Assembly: GCA_037441125.1 (NCBI GenBank)
Contig: JBBIST010000014.1
Location: 1 to 47,491 of the forward strand
Reading direction: 5' to 3'
DNA: 47,491 nt
Origin: JALHMQ01 sp037441125
GTDB lineage: Bacteria > Pseudomonadota > Gammaproteobacteria > Burkholderiales > Burkholderiaceae_F
Shown: positions 43,624-47,491 of the stretch, piece by piece
Numbering within the stretch: position 1 is the stretch's first letter
Layout of the letters: every line of letters begins with the position of its first letter
Notes under the pieces: generated by a model
The model's database searches: none
Seen by the model: only the letters and a program-made list of their open reading frames with translations
Told to the model about the DNA's origin: nothing
Made by a program: the position numbers and the translations under genes

Positions 43624-44694
43624 ATGAAGATCGCAGTGCTGGCCGGCGACGGCATCGGCCCGGAGATCATGGCCGAAGCGCTCAAGGTGCTGCGGGCGCT
43701 GGGCGAGCGCTTCGAGTTCGAGCCGGCGCCGGTCGGCGGCGCCGCCTATGAAGCGCACGGCGAGCCGCTGCCCGAGTCGACGCTGCGGCTGGCGCGCGCG
43801 GCCGACGCGGTGCTGTTCGGCGCCGTCGGCGACCGGAAGTACGACCGCCTTGAGCGCGCACTGCGGCCGGAGCAGGCGATCCTCGGGCTGCGCAAGCACC
43901 TCGGATTGTTCGCCAACCTGCGGTCGGCGATCTGCTACCCGGCGCTCACCCACGCCTCGAGCCTGAAGCCCGAGCTGGTGGCCGGACTCGACATCCTGAT
44001 CGTGCGCGAACTGACCGGCGACATCTACTTCGGCCAGCCGCGCGGCCGACGCACGGCACCCGACGGCGCCTTCGCCGGCGAGCCCGAGGCCTTCGACACG
44101 ATGCGCTATGCGCGGCCGGAGATCGAGCGCATCGCCCACGTGGCGTTCCAGGCGGCGCGCCGGCGCGGCCGCCGGCTGACCAGCGTCGACAAGGCCAACG
44201 TGCTCGAGACCTCGCAGTTCTGGAAGGACGTGGTGACCGAGGTGCACCGCGACTACCCGGACGTCGAACTCGACCACATGTACGTCGACAACGCGGCGAT
44301 GCAACTGGTGCGGGCGCCGAAGAAGTTCGACGTCGTCGTCACCGGCAACCTGTTCGGCGACATCTTGTCGGACGAGGCGGCGATGCTCACCGGCTCGATC
44401 GGCATGCTGCCGTCGGCGTCGCTTAACGAGCGCGGCTTCGGTCTGTACGAACCGAGCCACGGCAGCGCCCCCGACATCGCCGGCCAGGGCATCGCCAATC
44501 CGCTGGCGACGATCCTGTCGGCGGCGATGATGCTGCGCTACTCGCTCGCCAAGCCCGAGCAGGCCGAGCGAATCGAGGCCGCGGTGCAGCGCGTGCTCGC
44601 CGGCGGGCTGCGCACCGCCGACCTCTGGAGCGAGGGCACGACCCGGGTCGGCACGGCGGCGATCGGCGACGCGGTGGTGGCGGCGCTCAAGTGA
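43624..44694 (+). CDS. leuB: 3-isopropylmalate dehydrogenase
   Basis: The product is 356 residues. It starts MKIAVLAGDGIGPEIMAEAL; the catalytic and metal regions are LRKHLGLFANLRSA, REMTGDIYFG-like RELTGDIYFGQPR, DKANVLETSQFWKDVV, YVDNAAMQLVR, NLFGDILSDEAAMLTGSIG and EPSHGSAPDIAGQGIANP. It oxidises and decarboxylates 3-isopropylmalate with NAD in the third leucine step. An AGGAG site is 8 nt upstream of the ATG. It is followed by asd after 82 bp. Confidence 0.97.
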   Translation: MKIAVLAGDGIGPEIMAEALKVLRALGERFEFEPAPVGGAAYEAHGEPLPESTLRLARAADAVLFGAVGDRKYDRLERALRPEQAILGLRKHLGLFANLRSAICYPALTHASSLKPELVAGLDILIVRELTGDIYFGQPRGRRTAPDGAFAGEPEAFDTMRYARPEIERIAHVAFQAARRRGRRLTSVDKANVLETSQFWKDVVTEVHRDYPDVELDHMYVDNAAMQLVRAPKKFDVVVTGNLFGDILSDEAAMLTGSIGMLPSASLNERGFGLYEPSHGSAPDIAGQGIANPLATILSAAMMLRYSLAKPEQAERIEAAVQRVLAGGLRTADLWSEGTTRVGTAAIGDAVVAALK

Positions 44695-44776
44695 ACGCGG
44701 TTGCGTCTCGTCAGGCGGCCGTCAGGCCGGCGCCCGACAATCGCCAACTGGTCAACCTTCGAGGCAGGCAACGCAG

Positions 44777-45919
44777 ATGAAAGTGGGCATCGTCGGCTGG
44801 CGCGGGATGGTGGGCTCGGTGCTGATGGAGCGCATGCGCGCCGAGCGTGACTTCGACCGCATCGACACCGTGTTCTTCAGCACCTCGGCCGCCGGCGCCG
44901 CCGCGCCGCGGCTGCCGCGCGCCGAGCCGCTGCTCAAGGACGCGATGAGCCTCGGCGAGCTGAAGGCTTGCGACACGATCATCACCTGCCAGGGCGGCGA
45001 CTACACGAACGAGGTCCAGCCGCGCCTGCGCGCCGCCGGCTGGAACGGCTACTGGATCGATGCCGCCTCGGCGCTGCGCATGCGCGACGACGCGGTGATC
45101 ATCCTCGACCCGGTCAACCGGGCGCTGATCGACGCCGAGTTGCGCCGGGGCACGCGCAACTTCGTCGGCGGCAACTGCACCGTCAGCCTGATGCTGCTGG
45201 CGATCGACGGCCTGCTCAAGGCCGGACTGGTCGACTGGGTGTCGTCGATGACCTACCAGGCGGCGTCCGGTGCCGGCGCGCCGCACATGCGCGAGCTGCT
45301 GGCGCAAATGGGGCACGTGCACGCCGGCGTGAAGTCGCTACTCGCCGATCCGAACTCGGCGATCCTTGACATCGACCGCGGCGTCAACGAGGCGCTGCGC
45401 GGCAGCGCCCTGCCGCAGGAGAACTTCGGCGTGCCGCTGGCCGGCAGCCTGATCGCCTGGATCGACAAGGACCTCGGCAACGGTCAGAGCCGCGAGGAGT
45501 GGAAGGGTGGCGCCGAGGCCAACAAGATCCTCGGCAAGCCGCCGATGGGGCAGCCCGGCTCGATCGTCGTCGACGGCCTGTGCGTGCGCGTCGGGGCGAT
45601 GCGCTGCCACTCGCAGGCGCTCACGATCAAGCTGAACCGGGATCTGCCGCTGGCCGAGATCGAGCGCCTGCTCGCGTCGGCCAACGACTGGACGCGGGTC
45701 GTGCCCAACACGCGCAACGAGACCCTGCGCGAGCTGTCGCCGGCGCGCGTGAGCGGAACGATGGAGATTGCGATCGGCCGCTTGCGCAAGCTGGCGATGG
45801 GCAGCGGTGTGCACGGCGGCGAGTACCTGAGCGCATTCACGGTCGGCGACCAGTTGCTGTGGGGCGCGGCCGAACCGCTGCGCCGGATGCTGCGCATCCT
45901 GCTCGGCGAGCTCGCGTGA
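44777..45919 (+). CDS. asd: Aspartate-semialdehyde dehydrogenase
   Basis: The product is 380 residues. The NADP loop is VGIVGWRGMVGSVLMERM (3-20), the nucleophile C134 is in GGNCTVSLML, QAASGAGAPHMREL follows, and the catalytic His is near 280 in VGAMRCHSQALTIKL. It makes aspartate semialdehyde, the branch point to lysine/diaminopimelate, threonine and methionine, so it feeds the acyl-homoserine used by metY at 34532. The order leuB-asd-fimV is conserved in betaproteobacteria. Confidence 0.96.
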   Translation: MKVGIVGWRGMVGSVLMERMRAERDFDRIDTVFFSTSAAGAAAPRLPRAEPLLKDAMSLGELKACDTIITCQGGDYTNEVQPRLRAAGWNGYWIDAASALRMRDDAVIILDPVNRALIDAELRRGTRNFVGGNCTVSLMLLAIDGLLKAGLVDWVSSMTYQAASGAGAPHMRELLAQMGHVHAGVKSLLADPNSAILDIDRGVNEALRGSALPQENFGVPLAGSLIAWIDKDLGNGQSREEWKGGAEANKILGKPPMGQPGSIVVDGLCVRVGAMRCHSQALTIKLNRDLPLAEIERLLASANDWTRVVPNTRNETLRELSPARVSGTMEIAIGRLRKLAMGSGVHGGEYLSAFTVGDQLLWGAAEPLRRMLRILLGELA

Positions 45920-45962
45920 GTCGCGCCTCTGGCCGGAGGTGCAGCGGGCGAGAGCAAATTGC

Positions 45963-45977
45963 CTGGCGAATCGCCAG
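45963..45977. other. 15-bp odd palindrome in the asd-fimV gap
   Basis: CTGGCGA-A-TCGCCAG is a perfect 7-bp inverted repeat with a single central base, 43 bp after the asd stop. With no T tract it is not an evident terminator; it may be an operator or transcript-end hairpin. The rest of 45920-46047 shows nothing else clear. Confidence 0.35.
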
Positions 45978-46047
45978 TGAATCGGCGCTGCGGCGGCCGA
46001 TCGGTTGAATTCTCCCGCCTTCCCGTCACTTACCGAGACTTCTAAGC

Positions 46048-46076
46048 TTGCCGCCCTAAGTGCCTGATGTTATTTT
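46048..46076 (+). promoter_or_regulatory. Candidate fimV promoter
   Basis: TTGCCG (46048-46053), 17 bp and TATTTT (46071-46076) match sigma-70 hexamers at four positions each, in one of the few AT-rich patches of the window. The spacer contains CCTAAGTGCCTGA (46055-46067), shared with the aceA upstream region. The leader would be about 77 nt. Confidence 0.45.
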
Positions 46077-46159
46077 CTTTTGCCATGTTTTCGCCGGTCG
46101 TCATCCGGCGCGCTTCACGGGTCGAGCCGGCCCCGACCGCCGGCTGAGAGGGGGCTTCG

Positions 46160-47491
46160 GTGCGATCAGAAAACACTCGGCGCGCGCCAGCGCGATGTGC
46201 GCTAGCGCTTGCGCTTGGCCTCGCCTTCGCGATGCCCGCCGCGCATGCTGCCGGACTCGGTCGCATCAGCGTCCAGTCAGCCCTGGGCCAGCCGTTGCGG
46301 GCCGAAGTCGAGGTCACGTCGGTGGCGCGCGACGAGGCGCCGACGCTGGCGGTGCGACTGGCGCAGCAGTCGGCCTTCCGCCAGGCCAATCTCGAGTTCA
46401 ACCCGGCGCTGGCGCAGCTTCGCTTCGATCTCGAGCAGCGTCCCGACGGCAACTATGTCGTTCGCATCTCGTCCCTGAATCCGGTCAACGAGCCGTTCCT
46501 CGACCTGTTGCTGGAGTTGACGTGGGCCACCGGCCGCGTCCTGCGCGAGTACACGGTGCTGCTCGACCCGCCGGCGCTGCGCGCGCAGCCCGAGGTCCTA
46601 CCGCCGGTGGCTGCTGCCCCGGCGACTGCGCCGGCGGTCGTGCCGCCTGCGCCTGCCGCGGCAGTGCTGCCGCCGGCGCCTGTGCCCGTACCACCGGCGG
46701 TTGCCGCCGCCCCGGCCGCGCCGGTCGCGGAACCCGCGGCGCCGCCTGCGCGCGAGCCTGCACTGCCGCCAGCCGGAGAGCCTGCGGCCCTTCCTGCGCC
46801 GGACACCTACGCGGTTAAGCGCGGCGACACGCTCGGCGGAATCGCCAACCGCACCCGGCCGGCATCGGTCTCGCTCGACCAGATGCTGGTGGCGCTGTTT
46901 CAGGCCAACCCGAATGCGTTCGTTGGCAACAACATGAACCGGCTGCTGGCCGGTCGTACGCTTACGATTCCGTCGCAGGCCGACATCGAGGCGATCGGAC
47001 CCGCCGACGCGCGGCGTGAAGTCGTCGCGCACAGCGCCGACTTTGCCCAGTTCCGCGCCCGCTTGGCGCAGGTCGCCGCCGCTGCGCCGGCGCAGGATGC
47101 GCCCGCTGCCGCGGCCGCCGCCCAGGGCCGCGTGACTGCCAGGGTCGAAGACAAGGCCGCCCCGGCGCCCGCCGGCGACCAGTTGAAGATTGCTCGCGCT
47201 CAGGTCGGTGCGGCAACTCCTGCCGCGGACGCGGCCAAGACCGCCGCCGATGAGGCGGTCGCGCTTCAGCGGGCGCTCAAGGAGCAGGAACAGCGTATCG
47301 CCGAGTTGAAGCGGACCAACGAGGCCCTCAAGCAAGCACTTGAACTTCAGAGCAAGGCCGGGGCAGCGGCTCAGAATCTGGCGCAGGCCAGAACCGAGCC
47401 TGCGCCGGCCGCGCCGGCACCAGCGCCTGCCGCCGCGGTGCCCACGCCGGCTCCCGCTGCACCGGTCGCAGCGCCGGCGGCTGCCGCGCCC
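46160..47491 (+). CDS. fimV: FimV-like pilus assembly / peptidoglycan-binding protein, N-terminal part (3' end outside window)
   Basis: The frame is open from the GTG at 46160 to the window end, giving 444 residues. A GAGAGGGGG ribosome site precedes the start. The signal peptide is MRSENTRRAPARCALALALG through MPAAHA, cleaved before AGLGRISVQSALGQPLRAEV, the FimV N-terminal domain opening. An Ala/Pro-rich linker (about 145-215) is followed by a LysM module (YAVKRGDTLGGIANRT, with RLLAGRTLTIPSQ closing). A coiled coil (ALQRALKEQEQRIAELKRTN, about 370-400) and another Pro/Ala-rich stretch complete the visible part. FimV anchors polar type IV pilus and chemosensory complexes. The C-terminal TPR domain would lie beyond the window. 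Alternative starts (ATG 46232) would lose the signal peptide. Confidence 0.93.
   Translation, partial: MRSENTRRAPARCALALALGLAFAMPAAHAAGLGRISVQSALGQPLRAEVEVTSVARDEAPTLAVRLAQQSAFRQANLEFNPALAQLRFDLEQRPDGNYVVRISSLNPVNEPFLDLLLELTWATGRVLREYTVLLDPPALRAQPEVLPPVAAAPATAPAVVPPAPAAAVLPPAPVPVPPAVAAAPAAPVAEPAAPPAREPALPPAGEPAALPAPDTYAVKRGDTLGGIANRTRPASVSLDQMLVALFQANPNAFVGNNMNRLLAGRTLTIPSQADIEAIGPADARREVVAHSADFAQFRARLAQVAAAAPAQDAPAAAAAAQGRVTARVEDKAAPAPAGDQLKIARAQVGAATPAADAAKTAADEAVALQRALKEQEQRIAELKRTNEALKQALELQSKAGAAAQNLAQARTEPAPAAPAPAPAAAVPTPAPAAPVAAPAAAAP

Noticed and set aside
42523..44460. A 645-codon minus-strand frame opposite leuC, leuD and leuB
   Set aside because: It is a shadow of three highly conserved genes.
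46590..46800. Repetitive GC-rich stretches in fimV as a tandem repeat or mobile element
   Set aside because: They translate as the Ala/Pro-rich linker normal for FimV and have no exact repeat unit.

Overview
The window is a 47.5 kb stretch of very GC-rich, densely packed chromosomal DNA from a betaproteobacterium, most likely Burkholderiales or a close neighbour. This rests on gene content and order: leuC-leuD-leuB-asd-fimV, the orn / M48 protease / phhB / rsgA / CobD-like neighbourhood, an aceA / LysR / HAD / aceB glyoxylate block, aroC followed by an MFS gene, and DUF2863, DUF2788, DUF4124 and DUF2069 proteins. No insertion sequence, prophage, CRISPR array or plasmid gene is visible. Almost everything is housekeeping DNA, and the less ordinary material is in the intergenic gaps.

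Layout. 1-3615 (+): the end of serC, then serA (serine synthesis), a quinone-oxidoreductase-like MDR enzyme, a small dispersed repeat and a CobD/CbiB-like membrane protein. 3634-6606 (-): a four-gene unit of M48 membrane protease, pterin dehydratase, RsgA GTPase and a DUF2007 protein, divergent from orn (+). A long palindromic element (7276-7394) lies between orn and a convergent class III nucleotide cyclase (-). 9450-14961 (+): tRNA-Arg(CCU), two head-to-head consensus DnaA boxes, parE and a PAS-GGDEF-EAL protein. 14973-17616: DUF2863 (-) and a divergent MFS transporter (+).

17951-24416 is a two-carbon/aldehyde metabolism block: isocitrate lyase, a candidate small RNA with its own promoter and terminator, a LysR regulator (-), an L-2-haloacid-dehalogenase-type HAD protein, malate synthase and coniferyl-aldehyde-type dehydrogenase. 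24515-26610 (+): DUF2189, DUF2788 and dusA. 26678-30272 (-): two coupled DUF4124 proteins, a D-lactate/D-2-hydroxyglutarate dehydrogenase-like flavoprotein, DUF2069 and WrbA. 30362-31684 (+): a YihY family membrane protein. 31710-34532 (-): metY, an alpha/beta hydrolase and a LysE exporter in one unit. 34606-40411 (+): prolyl iminopeptidase, hydroxypyruvate-isomerase-like protein, CBS protein, renalase-like flavoprotein, chorismate synthase and an MFS transporter. A Tat-type exported intradiol dioxygenase (-) follows, then leuC, leuD, leuB and asd (leucine and aspartate-family biosynthesis), and the N-terminal part of fimV, cut by the window end.

No wholly new multi-gene system is evident. 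The most promising leads are the aceA-downstream small RNA (19352-19469), the DnaA-box palindrome upstream of parE, the 119-bp palindromic repeat with a partial second copy, and three genes whose -10-like hexamers sit exactly 7 nt before the ATG, implying leaderless mRNAs.
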